Source of the DNA: Bostrychus sinensis
Lineage: Eukaryota; Chordata; Actinopteri; Gobiiformes; Eleotridae
Length of the DNA stretch: 64,000 bases
Reading direction: 5' to 3'
Assembly (NCBI GenBank): GCA_020698575.1
Contig: CM036248.1
Coordinates: 22,494,229-22,558,228, forward strand
Shown here: positions 49,601-59,958 of the stretch, in pieces
How positions within the stretch are numbered: position 1 is the first letter of the stretch
How the letters are laid out: every line of letters starts with the position of its first letter
The notes under the pieces: model-generated
What the model saw: only the letters and a program-made list of their open reading frames with translations
What the model was told of the DNA's origin: nothing
The model's database searches: none
Made by a program: the position numbers and the translations under genes

Positions 49601-52600
49601 AGGCGAGCGGAAACATAGCCTGCTGGAGTACCTAGCAGGACCCACAGGACAACAGCACATGTCATAAGAGCTCCCCGGTTGGCTGGTGACAGGAATCCCA
49701 GACAAGCTAGGACTAAACAAGACAAGGAATTAATTGTGCATTAATTACATAGAAAGTGTCATAAAAAAACACAAAAACATCAATGTTAAAAAATACCTAC
49801 AAGTAACAAAATGCACCAAAATCAGGTAGGGTTCCAACTATTTTGATAATCGATTAATGGGTCTATTATGTTCTTGATTAATCGATTTAACGAAAGGATG
49901 GTGAACTACAAGCAAATGAGTAATGACCTGGTGGCCTTGGTCATAATATTAGAGAAAATCACAGACAAATCACAGATAAACCAACAGAGAGCTACAATGA
50001 GCTACAAATGTATGCAACTTGAGGACTTTTACAGTGGGGCAAAAAAGTATTTAGTCAGCCACCAATTGTGCAAGTTCTCCCACTTAAAAAGATGAGAGGG
50101 GCCTGTACTTTTCATCATAGGTATACCTCAACTATGAGAGACAAAATGAGAAAAAAAAAAGATCCAGAAAATCACATTGTCTGATTTTTAAAGAATTTAT
50201 TTGCAAATTATGGTGGAAAATAAGAATTTGGTCAATAACAAAAGTTCATCTCAATACTTTGTTATATACCCTCTGTTGGCAATGACAGCGGTCAAACGTT
50301 TTCTGTAAGTCTTCACAAGGTTTTCACAAACTGTTGCTGGTATTTTGGCCCATTCCTCCATGCAGATCTCCTCTAGAGCAGTGATGTTTTGGGGCTGTCG
50401 CTGGGCAACACGGACTTTCAACTCCCTCCAAAGATTTTCTATGGGGTTGAGATCTGGAGACTGGCTAGGCCACTCCAGGACCTTGAAATGCTTCTTACGA
50501 AGCCACCCCTTCATTACCCAGGCAGTGTGTTTGGGATCATTGTCATGCTGAAAGACCCAGCCACGTTTCATCTTCAATGCCCTTGCTGATGGAAGGAGGT
50601 TTTCACTCAAAATCTGACGATACATGGCCCCATTCATTCTTTCCTTTACACGGATCAGTCGTCCTGGTCCCTTTGCTGAAAACCAGCCCCAAAGCATTAT
50701 GTTCCCACCCCCATGCTTTACAGTAGGTATGGTGTTCTTTGGATGCAACTCAGCATTCTTTCTCCACCAAACACGACGAGTAGCGTTTTTACCAAAAAGT
50801 TCTATTTTGGTTTCATCTGACATGACATTCTCCCAATCCTCTTCTGGATCATCCAAATGCTCTGTAGCAAACTTCAGACGGGCCTGCACATGTACTGGCT
50901 TTAGCAGGGGGACACATCTGGCACTGCAGGATTTGAGTCCCTGGCGGCGCAGTGTGTTACTGATGGTAGCCTTTGTTACTTTGGTCCCAGCTCTCTGCAG
51001 GTCATTCACTAGGTCCCCCCGTGTGGTTCTGGGATTTTTGCTCACCGTTCTTGTGATCATTTTGACCCCACAGGGTGAGACATTGCGGGGAGCCCCAGAT
51101 CGAGGGAGATTATCAGTGGTCTTGTATGTCTTCCATTTCCTAATAATTGCTCCCATAGTTGATTTCTTCACACCAAGCTGCTTACCTATTGCAAATTCAG
51201 TCTTCCCAGCCGGGTGCAGGGTCTTGGCCATAGTGGAGTTTGGAGTGGGACTGTTATATTATCTATATTTTATATAGATAACCAGTTCAAACAGGTGCCA
51301 TTAATACAGGTAACGAGTGGAGGACAGAGGAGCCTCTTACAGAAGAAGTTACAGCTCTGTGAGAGACACAAATCTTGCTTGTTTGTAGGTGACCAAATGC
51401 TTATTTTCCACCATAATTTGCAAATAAATTCTTTAAAAATCAGACAATGTGATTTTCTGGATTTTTTTCCTCATAGGTATACCTCATAGTTGAGGTATAC
51501 CTATGATGAAAATTACAGGCCTCTCTCATCTTTTTAAGTGAGAGAACTTGCACAATTGGTGGCTGACTAAATACTTTTTTGCCCCACTGTATATAGAGAA
51601 TATATATACACACAAAGATGTTTTTTCATCAAAAACACTTAATTTACATTCTCTTTCATCATTTCTGTGGCTTTTCTTGCACATGGTATATTTCACTTCA
51701 GACATTATATATTTTGTACATACTCCAATACTCCATACTCCAGCAATTAAATGATTATTAAATTAGTTGACAATTTAATAATTGATTATAATCAATTATT
51801 TCAATTAATTGTTGCAGTCCTAAAATCAAGCGTAGCCCAATGGTACTTACAAAGGGTGATGAATGTCATGATGAAGATCTGGGTGCCTTGTCCTAAGAAC
51901 ACAGACAGAAGCATGCCTTTCCTTGGGGGCCTGAATACATCACCATGAACCTGCTTCCAGCCAGACTCCTCTTGTGCATCCTCCTGAAAAAAAAGCAAAA
52001 GAAAAAATATTTTACCCAAAAAGTTTCTTAATTAATATAAAGAAAAAACAAAGCACAAGTTAAAGGGTAACCAGCCACCAAGCAGCAAAATCCTCAGATT
52101 GTGACCTCTGCTAATAAAGCAAAAATATGTGAACATTCTAAAAGCTGTAAAATTTGGAGGGGAAAAAGTCCCATGATTTCAATAAAACTTCATAGCTGCG
52201 CTTAACTTTGATTAACAACTGTCCACACCACATTTTACTATGTGTCCTTAAGTGTTTACTTCAATCAGACACCCAGTCCACAGAAACATAACCACAAAAC
52301 TCTTTTGGACAGGCTTACATAGGTTATTGATGATTTTTCCTTCGTGGTGGGAACCTTTATCAAGTCTGCCTGTAAAATGTAATACAATATAATATTTACA
52401 GTATGTGTTGAAGAAGCTTACCACAATACTGGTGTATATCTATTTTTAAAAACTCTAGAAGTGGAAACAACATTGTTCGGAATATTGTACATTTTTGGTA
52501 AAGCACATGGAATAGACATATTTATGCATTACCTGATCAACTTGGTTGTATCTGGCAATGTCCTTGTGTAGGGTTCTCAGCATAATCATAGCAACCATGC

Positions 52601-54620
52601 CAGACAGGAAGAGCACAATCACCAATGAGTTCATGATGCTAGACAAATTAACAAAATATAAAAAAAGGGATTACAAATTTTAGGAAATTAAAAATTGTCA
52701 CTTGTAACTCATCCAGAAAAAATACTACCTTACCTAAACCACTGGATGTTGGTGTGAGGCATGGAAACAAGGATGTAATCCCATCTGGATGCCCACTTAA
52801 TTGAATTGTTCTCCTGCATAGAATTTAAGCAATACGTAGTAACAAAATCACTTCAGTTACTTCTAATTACAGTTGTGTTTAGTTTTGTAGACTTACCTCA
52901 AATGTGACAGAGTAAGTATAAATTACAGACACATCATTGTCAAACTCCCCAGGAATCTCCATTGGGGGACCTCCTTCACAGTTTACAGACTTTTCAGACT
53001 TGTGATTGATACTGTGAGACACAACCCGACATGCAATTGTATTATTATTGCTCATTGTTCAGAAATCCCTTATCAATTAATTCTACGTGCCATTCATCCA
53101 AAAATAAAGCCTTGTTAGAATCTAGAGGCAACATATGCACAAATTTACCTCTTTGGCTCCAGAGTGGCAGCTACCAGCCGTGCCCCGTCCCATCCTTCTG
53201 ATGCTCCACTGTGGAAAGTGATCTTGATGTCCACGTGGTTGAAGACATAAAATGTGTTCTTTTTGTTAAACTCAGCCTGCAAAACATTTTTTGATTTAAT
53301 TAAAACAAAACTTTTAATGGCCTATTTTAAAAAGTAACATGTAGCTACATGTTACAGTACATTACTTACATTAATAACACAAGCATCTTTAGCTCTACCA
53401 TCTGCAGTTACAAGGCAGCCAATGGGGAAACCTGGATTGCAGTACTTCTGTCCATCTTCCACATCATAGCACCATGTCACTGGCATATTGTCAATGATCC
53501 TATCAAAATAGAGTTTTACAGGTTACATCTATTGCCCATCTGGTCAAACCAGTTGTACCACGCCTTTGAAATACCAGTGGTGTTGATAGTTCAACTGCAT
53601 TCCCATCTTAAGGAAATCCAGTCGAGTAGCATCATCTTGGCCGCCTTTCTTGTAAAACTTTGTACACACAGGTTGGCATTTTATATCTTTCTTGAAAATG
53701 AACTATAAGAAACAAAATATACTTTATATTATTATTTACAAAATACATTTCCAAAGATCAAAGCTACAATAAGCACGAATGCATTTAGGCAACCTCCTTT
53801 AAACTGCTTATCAAAGAACATTTTTAGTATTGCTTTGCTATCATTATTTTTTAACAACTAGTAACTAAATCTATTTTCACTCACTTTGTACGGAGATGAC
53901 TCAATTCTTTCACCAAACAAAACCTGTCCAAGGTTCTCTGAAGGCCTTGTTTCGTCTTTGTCTTTACAAAAGTCGAACCTAGATTACATAGTTATAACAT
54001 ATTAGTTACACACATTTTCAAAGAAATAATAATGACGAAGAAACATACTTACATGTCATACTCATAAGGTAGAACTGACTCTACTGAGTCCAGCCGATTG
54101 ACGTACAATTGGATATTTTTCTATAAAAAAATCAATAGCCGAAAATGTGAATTTACTGCAAGTATTTTTTTCCCATATCTTCACCAAAAGACAGCAAACT
54201 GTTTAGTTCCGCCAACGTAGGAAGTCTTGTCTTAGAAGTAACGTAAAAATGCTAAGCTAAAAACAATTACATCTTATCCGTGTAGAGATCTTTGTAAAAC
54301 ATTTTGTTATTGTAAGCGCTGTGTGGGTCTCAGTAAAAAGCTTCTGTTTTGGTCTCAAGTCGCGGCCTATGCAGTGCTAGCTAGCAAGCAAGATTTAAAC
54401 GAGTAAGTACAAATCAAGAGCTGCGGTTTTAACTGCATAAATAACAACATTGTAGCAATTGAATAACAATTTTAATTATACATACCGGACAGTCTACGGG
54501 ACCTTTATCCTGTTCACAGAAACTCACCGGAGCTAAACCCGGAAGATAAAAACCTGAACACGAATAGAAGGAGACAAGCGAGTAAACCAGCACGAAACCA
54601 AGGTGTATCCGCAGCTTCAT
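46697..54620 (-). CDS. tm9sf2: Transmembrane 9 superfamily member 2 (nonaspanin), 17 coding exons, 652 aa
   Basis: Nine-span endosomal/Golgi membrane protein; family members help sort glycosphingolipid enzymes and other cargo. The coding exons, in transcription order, are 54620-54486, 54120-54053, 53978-53885, 53702-53575, 53499-53370, 53276-53149, 53011-52897, 52813-52734, 52638-52533, 51983-51851, 49712-49593, 49468-49411, 49027-48868, 48772-48621, 48457-48346, 48206-48035 and 46764-46697. All junctions are GT-AG and in frame, and the sum is 1,959 bp. The protein has a signal peptide (about 1-23) followed by FYLPGLAP. A long lumenal EMP70 domain comes next. The membrane part includes LLGTPAGYVSARLYK, GEKWKTNVLL and FSKLQIIGAAS. 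It ends in K-V-D, a KxD-type COPI/Golgi retention signal. Length and exon count match human TM9SF2 (663 aa). An in-frame GTG at 54632 lies upstream, but the first ATG is 54620. Intron 10 is enlarged by transposons. Confidence 0.95.
50032..51589 (-). mobile_element. Tc1/mariner DNA transposon, nearly full length
   Basis: The ends begin CAGTGGGGC and finish GCCCCACTG, flanked on both sides by TA (50030-50031 and 51590-51591), the standard Tc1 target duplication. Long terminal inverted repeats span about 50032-50224 and 51400-51589. The arms differ in their middle parts, showing some decay. One transposase reading frame fills most of the interior on the minus strand, the same direction as tm9sf2. 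The element lies in tm9sf2 intron 10 (49713-51850) and appears to have landed inside an older MITE. Confidence 0.95.
50251..51231 (-). CDS. Tc1-like DD34E transposase, 326 aa, with short N-terminal deletion
   Basis: Cut-and-paste transposase acting at TA sites. The open frame has no stops. Catalytic residues are D139 (SDETK), D230 (FQHDNDPKHTA) and E265 (SPDLNPIENLW), with exactly 34 residues between D230 and E265. The N-terminal helix-turn-helix region is short: the usual family start of about 33 residues before KQLG is reduced to 17, an apparent in-frame loss of about 13 codons. One residue also seems to be missing just before SDETK, where relatives carry a tryptophan. Family proteins are about 340 aa. 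Catalytic potential looks preserved, but DNA binding may be impaired. The start ATG at 51231 fits the family's MAKT start. Confidence 0.9.
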   Translation of the reverse strand: MAKTLHPAGKTEFAIGKQLGVKKSTMGAIIRKWKTYKTTDNLPRSGAPRNVSPCGVKMITRTVSKNPRTTRGDLVNDLQRAGTKVTKATISNTLRRQGLKSCSARCVPLLKPVHVQARLKFATEHLDDPEEDWENVMSDETKIELFGKNATRRVWWRKNAELHPKNTIPTVKHGGGNIMLWGWFSAKGPGRLIRVKERMNGAMYRQILSENLLPSARALKMKRGWVFQHDNDPKHTAWVMKGWLRKKHFKVLEWPSQSPDLNPIENLWRELKVRVAQRQPQNITALEEICMEEWAKIPATVCENLVKTYRKRLTAVIANRGYITKY

Positions 54621-54639
54621 TTTTGCGGACACGTTTTAA

Positions 54640-55640
54640 GGAATTAAGCTAAACTGTAAAATAACAGCGTCCCCTTTTCTGAAAAATGTGTGCTTGACGA
54701 ATATAATTAGTTGGTCTTGATTCTGGAGACGCAGAGGCAAACCTGTCTGGCGCAACTATGGTCGGTGACGTACAGCGGAGCAGTCTCGTGAAGCGGAAAT
54801 AGCTCGGTTAAAACAGGAACTCGAATATTCGTCCTTCAAAGGAAATTAGGCGTAAATACTTTTGTTAGGGATGTATGTAATTATTGTTCTTGCACAGTAC
54901 CTCCCATTTTATCAATTACTTATTTTTTATACCAGATTGGTTAGATTAAATTACATTTGGTAACAAGCGGAAAGAGAAATGCATTTAAAACAACTAGTCC
55001 ATGTTATGGATGTTGGACCATTGCTAGATCAATGTTGTATTTTGAAAGACTGGCGTTTCAGTCGACATCCGCTAAATAACACTGACGTTGCTTATCTTCT
55101 CCCAGTAATTTATTTATGAGAGCTTAAGTTTTAATTGTGGCGTGCCGCGTGGCTGTATGCTAACTACAAATATCTCCGCCAAAGGGAGGGCGAGTTGCTG
55201 AATTAGTCAGCACTGCATTAGTTGTATTTGTATTTTATTTGTGTTTTGAGGGTGATTTTGTTTATAATATATTTGTATATATTTTCCACATAACCTACAG
55301 CCTTAGGTGTAAAACTTTCATTTCGGAAATCTCAATGGCAGAATTTTACTTTCTCGACTCAACTGCTGAGGTTTTCCGAGAAGTCGGGGCAACAAAATAT
55401 ACATATATTCAAATTTTGGAATACGCTTTTATTTAAAAGTGTGCAAATTTAACTATCAGTTCAAATATATAATTATACAATACCCTAAAATAAAGTAATG
55501 ACGCATGTAACCAGTTAACTTACTCCGACACAATAGGTGGCGCTATGCAGCGATGAAACACTAATATTTTGTGCCAAGCGAAGAAAAAGGGTGGGGTTAA
55601 AAAAATAAAAAAAAAAATCCCGCCGTTGTTCTTCGTGCAT
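54640..55640. promoter_or_regulatory. Shared upstream region of divergent tm9sf2 and rbmx
   Basis: The two genes are transcribed away from each other across about 1 kb. The tm9sf2 side (54.7-54.83 kb) has CpGs and a CRE-like TGACGTAC at 54767-54774. The rbmx side has GC-rich patches near 55.14-55.2 kb and an E2F-like TCCCGCC just before the likely rbmx start. AT-rich sequence without recognisable elements lies between. Whether regulation is shared is inference. Confidence 0.4.
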
Positions 55641-55857
55641 CCAAAGCTGTGGGAAGGAGGATTTTTGTGATTCGTGTGCTTTGTCAGTAATTCGTTATTA
55701 AATAGACTCTTTGTGTCGTGTTATACTTGTTACATTGTGGTCTGTGCTGATCAACAGAGACATTAACCGACACAGCTTGCAGAAGGAGGAGAGCTGACCA
55801 ACTGCGTGCACATTTATCGCCATTTTGCATTTTCTACTACGCAAAGCATTCGGCAAG
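55640..55857 (+). other. rbmx: Probable rbmx 5' non-coding exon
   Basis: A strong donor, CGGCAAG|GTAATC, ends this stretch at 55857/55858. The acceptor CTGTAG (55951-55956) lies one base before the rbmx start codon. The 5' edge is approximate, since no transcription start can be read directly. Confidence 0.5.
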
Positions 55858-55957
55858 GTAATCTTTGCCGTTATGGCTGAATACCCATTGTTAAAAAAAT
55901 CTTAACCTTAAATACCACATTAATCGGCTATAATGCTTTTTAGTCACTGTCTGTAGA

Positions 55958-58335
55958 ATGGCAGAAGCTGACCGTCCCGGCAAATTATTTATTGGTGGAT
56001 TGAACACCGAGACCACCGAGGAGGCCTTGGAAGAGTACTTCAGCAAGTATGGAAGGATTGTCGAAGGTAAGAAAGCGAGTATCACATGTGATATTATGGT
56101 ATGCTATTTTATTATGACATATTGGCTGAAAAATACTAACAATGGTTTGACCTTATTTGCCAATTTAGTTCTCTTGATGAAAGATCGTGAAACAAACAAA
56201 TCACGAGGTTTTGCATTTGTTACATTTGAAAGACCAGCAGATGCCACGGATGCTGCCTGCGAGATGAATGGCAAGGTTTGTACTTTGTAGTGAAAACCTT
56301 TTTAATAAATGCGTATGTGTTTTTGATAATGGAACTTATGTTTTAGTCCCTCGATGGCAAGAATATCAAAGTGGAGCAAGCTACAAAGCCACAGTTTGAG
56401 AGCTCTGGAAGAAGGGGACCGCCCATGCACCGCTCTCGTGGTGCACCCAGAGGCCCCCGTGTGTCCAGGGGAGGTATGAGGGGCCCACCATCTAGAGGTG
56501 AATAACAAGTGGAGCAAGTGTAATAATTAAAAAAAATGTATACATCTTTATTTTTTTGTATAATACATTTGCTAATCTTTAAATTTTTTGTTGTGAAAGA
56601 CTATTATGATTCAGGAAACAGTGAGCCCTTTTTCAAAGGGATGTCTTCCCGGGGTCCTCCTCCAATGAAGAGAGGACCCCCAGTCCGAAACGGCGGGCCT
56701 CCTCCCAAGAGATCTGCCCCCTCTGGTCCAATTAGCAGACGTAAGTGTGAGGACAAATATGTATGATTTTAGAAGTTTTGTGGCAAGCTCAGAAATACTT
56801 GTATAGAAATAAAACCTTGTAATTACTTTGTTTCCAGCCCCAATGTCAAGGGACAGGGATCCCTATGGGCCGCCACCTCGGAGAGACTCGATGATGTCCA
56901 GGAGGGATGACTACCCTTCTCCAAGAGATGATCATTACTCCACTAAGGATAGGTATATTTATAGTCATTGAGACATAGATGCTTTAAAACTATTTTACTA
57001 TAGTAAAGCCCTCTATTAAATATGATAAACTAAAATAAGCATCTTTTTCAGCTACTCTAGTCGGGATTACAATTCCAGAGATTCAAGAGATTATGGACCT
57101 CCTCCTAGAGACTACTCCTATCGTGAATATTCCAGCTCAAGAGATGACTACAGCTCAATGTCCCGTGGATATAGGTAGGTGATCTTTATAAATTGGAAGA
57201 AAATGTTTATTTTAATTGCTCTCTGTAGTTATATTAAACAATACTTTGTAGTGACCGTGATGGCTATGGGGGAGGTAGAGAACCTCGCAGTTACATGGAA
57301 CGAAGTGGTGGCTCCTATAGAGATTCATACGATGGTTACGGTAAGATATGATCATATGGGTGTAGTAAGGAAGACAGGCATTTCCAAAAGCAATATTGCA
57401 GAAATAATCAACTAAATCACAGCGGCAAAACCTACAACTTCAAGTCACAAGAAACTGCAGTTCTCTTCTCCACTGAGGAAAAGGCAATTAAGACGGCCAG
57501 TTAAACCTCTTCATTGTTGCGTTTTTCATCCTAAAACCAAGCCAAAATGCAATTGCTTATAACTGAAACTTGTACAATTTGCAATAACATTGGCATTGCA
57601 ATAACAGTGGCAAACTTGTTTCTCACCTAACCCACAAAAATTACTTCATTTGAATAAGTCAGTCTTGCAACAACAAACACAAATATTAAAATTATAGTAT
57701 ACCTCAAAGTAAAAAAAATGACCTTGGAAAAACAACTGTTGACCTAAGTACTCGCTTCAAACAATGTCAACAACATTGAATACATCGGCTCATCTGCAAT
57801 GCTCACATGGACCTCTAAATGGAAAAATGGCTACTCAGAACAATGGCATGTCGGAATGGGTGAAAATGCTCATTAGTTTTTTATAATGAATAATATGTAG
57901 AAAAAATGGAGACATTTTATTGTCATCCATTGTTTCTAAAATTTTATTGGCAACAAAATTGGCTCTTGACATTGCAAAAAATGTGTAAATTGAATCTTGC
58001 CAATTACCTGAACCATTGACCCTGCAGGTAACTCTCGCAGCGCCCCACCCTCAAGGGGCCCCCCACCATCTTATGGTGGGAGCAGTGGAAGCAGTCGTTA
58101 CGATGACTATGGCAGCAGCTCCAGGGATGGATATGGCAGTCGTGACAGTTACCCCAGCAGTCGGAGTGATTCATACACACCTAGTCGTGACCGTATGGGC
58201 CGACAGGATAGGGGCCATGCTCCGCCTGTTGACAGAGGCTATCGCGATTCATACAGCAGCTCAAGTCGTGGAGGGCCACTTGGTGGCCGTGGTGGCAACC
58301 ACGCTGATAGAGGAATGGCTCGCAACAGATACTGA
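55958..58335 (+). CDS. rbmx: RNA-binding motif protein X-linked (hnRNP G), 8 coding exons, 380 aa
   Basis: Nuclear RNA-binding protein that regulates splicing and chromatid cohesion. The coding parts are 55958-56066, 56169-56275, 56347-56497, 56600-56740, 56838-56952, 57052-57174, 57252-57340 and 58028-58335. All junctions are GT-AG and in frame, totalling 1,143 bp. One RRM lies near residues 8-86, with RNP2 KLFIGGL (9-15) and RNP1 KSRGFAFVTF (47-56). The rest is low complexity, rich in Arg, Gly, Ser, Tyr and Pro (RGG-like GRRGPP and MRGPPSR, plus many SRD/DYSS repeats). It ends RNRY, close to the human ending. Length is near the human 391 aa. The last intron (687 bp) is far longer than the other introns between coding exons (71-102 bp). 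Identity is clear from the RRM alone; orthology rather than retrocopy is supported by the introns. Confidence 0.96.
57341..58027 (+). other. rbmx: Long last intron of rbmx
   Basis: This is a 687-bp AT-rich intron in a gene whose other introns between coding exons are 71-102 bp. It has no transposon signature that I can see and no convincing C/D-box snoRNA. In mammals a snoRNA (SNORD61) lies in an RBMX intron and genes of this family often carry cassette poison exons, so a regulatory role is possible but unproven. Confidence 0.4.
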
Positions 58336-58594
58336 AATGGACACGACAACAAAAAATGTACATCTTATGCACAATATTACATGTTTTCAAAAGAATCTCA
58401 CACGGCAACATAGCCGTGTCATTTGTGGAATTTAAGCTTAGTTTTGAACTGTATCTTGACTTTCCCAGTTTTTTATGTGCATTTTTAATTGGTATTTTTC
58501 TTGCAAATGTAACAGTACAGTTCCCAAGTAAGTGTTTTTTGTAATATTAGTGCTGTCAAATTATGCAATACCCTATGTCTGGCTTTCCTATTTT

Positions 58595-58600
58595 AATAAA
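58595..58600 (+). promoter_or_regulatory. rbmx: rbmx poly(A) signal
   Basis: AATAAA lies 260 bp past the rbmx stop codon and is followed within about 40 bp by T-rich sequence. It is the first canonical signal after the stop. Confidence 0.65.
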
Positions 58601-59347
58601 AGCTTTTAGTTGTAACTTGACAACTGCTTATCAATTTAAAAAAAAAATGCACAATTGAATCTTTGTAGAGAATTTTTTAAATTTATTTTTAACTTTAATA
58701 GTGCCCACATATCTCTAATGTACTCAAACATTAGGCAAGTGTTACTGTCAAAATGTTCCACTGAATTCACTTTGGAAATGGATTCACCAGCCTTGTGCCT
58801 TGAGGGCATGCAACGACAAAGCCAAAGGCAACAACCAAATGCAAGAGTCTTTTCAACTCACCTGATAGTCAACAGCTGGTAAGCAAAGCAAACCTTTGTT
58901 TCTGATCTGTAAATGCATTTCTCATTGTCCTGTACTATAAACAAATCAAGACAACTTTTGCCTGTGGAATAAAAAAAAGGAGTTCAACTGAATGCCCTTT
59001 TCAGTGTAAACCGTATGATCCTCTAGCATTTAAGTGCAACATCTAAAAGACGACAATGTTCTGCAAACCTGGAAATTGATGGAAGATTATTTTTTTGTCT
59101 AAATGCCTTTCAACCTGTTAAAGTACTAATTGTTATTATAGTAAAGCCCTCTATTAAATGAGAAAAAATTCACAAACATGCAAGGTCAAACAATGAAGAT
59201 CACTGGAAGAACACCTTCATCCAAAGTGCCAAACTTGAAACTATCACTGAAAGCAAATGAGTCAAACTGACGATTTAAAAATGTTCACATTTATAAATAC
59301 ACAATTTTTCAATAGATAGAAGTGTAAAATATTATTTCTTATTGCAG

Positions 59348-59646
59348 GATGAACACGCCTATAACCCATCAGTGCATGGTAGATATCTGAGAAATGCCCT
59401 TGAAAAGTTGGAGCAACAATGTCGGTACAGCAGTCGAGGTAGGTTCAACAGATCATTTTATCTTGTTTTTGATATAAGGAACAAGAAAAACACTGTACCT
59501 TGTGTTTGAATATTTCTTTGATTTGAATTGATTCATTATACTTATTTTTAGATGCTGGTATTAAACGTCATGGAACTCCTAGGTGGTTCTACATGGAGCA
59601 CAGAAGAGGGTCTAAACAATTGAATACAGTTGGCACAGTTCAATAA
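59348..59646 (+). CDS. Two unrecognised coding-like exons downstream of rbmx
   Basis: Exon a (59348-59438) follows a TTATTGCAG acceptor and ends GA G|GTAGG. It encodes DEHAYNPSVHGRYLRNALEK and continues LEQQCRYSSR. Exon b (59552-59646) follows TATTTTTAG and reads on in phase as DAGIKRHGTPRWFYMEHRRG, then SKQLNTVGTVQ and a stop. An AATAAA overlaps the stop (59642-59647). The intron phases match, and the composition (W, Y, F, H, charged residues) looks protein-like. I do not recognise the family. An upstream exon ending near 58877 (CAACAGCTG|GTAAGC) is in compatible phase, but I could not find a start codon for it. It could be the tail of a small gene, an alternative 3' end of another transcript, or a chance frame. 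Confidence 0.35.
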
Positions 59647-59705
59647 ACCTAACTTAAAATACATTGGTCTGGTTTTATTATAAACATATCAGAAGGACAG
59701 TTAAA

Positions 59706-59780
59706 TGTTATGGTGATAAAATCAGATATGCCAGATTGAGATGGTTTGGACATGTACAGAGGAGAGACGGTGACTATACT
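59706..59780 (+). mobile_element. LINE ORF2 C-terminal relic, part 1
   Basis: The translation contains DKIRYARLRWFGHVQRRD, the strongly conserved tail of many fish non-LTR retrotransposon reverse transcriptases. It is short and is followed by decayed sequence, so it is a dead fragment. The plus strand is the sense strand. Confidence 0.75.
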
Positions 59781-59958
59781 ACTGATCATAATTTTAAGAC
59801 GGGGAAGAATAAAAATTGGTGCATTTCATGCTTCTGGGACATGACCAGGTTGTAAGTAGAGCTTCAGAACGCAAAAAGTAACAGGAGCAAGAGACAAAAA
59901 TGTAATTGCAAATGCAATTTATTGAAAACTGCTTTAAACTAAATGGACTGTTTATCAG

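Larger units (their letters stand above)
49827..51822. mobile_element. hAT-type MITE split by the Tc1 insertion
   Basis: The left piece (49827 to about 49900) begins AGGGTTCCAACT and continues with the ATTTTGATAATCGATTAAT pattern. The right piece (about 51700-51822) ends TTGTTGCAGTCCTA, nearly the reverse complement of the left tip. These AT-rich arms with GGGCTGCAAC-like tips are typical of non-autonomous elements common in fish genomes. The Tc1 accounts for most of the interior. Superfamily assignment is by eye. Confidence 0.5.

Noticed and set aside
50624..51277. 217-aa plus-strand open frame
   Set aside because: Antisense shadow of the Tc1 transposase.
54621..54632. Upstream in-frame start for tm9sf2 at 54632
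   Set aside because: The codon is GTG. The first ATG in frame is at 54620 and gives a normal signal peptide.
57341..58027. C/D-box snoRNA (SNORD61 type) in the rbmx intron
   Set aside because: I could not find a properly spaced RTGATGA and CTGA pair in any rbmx intron.
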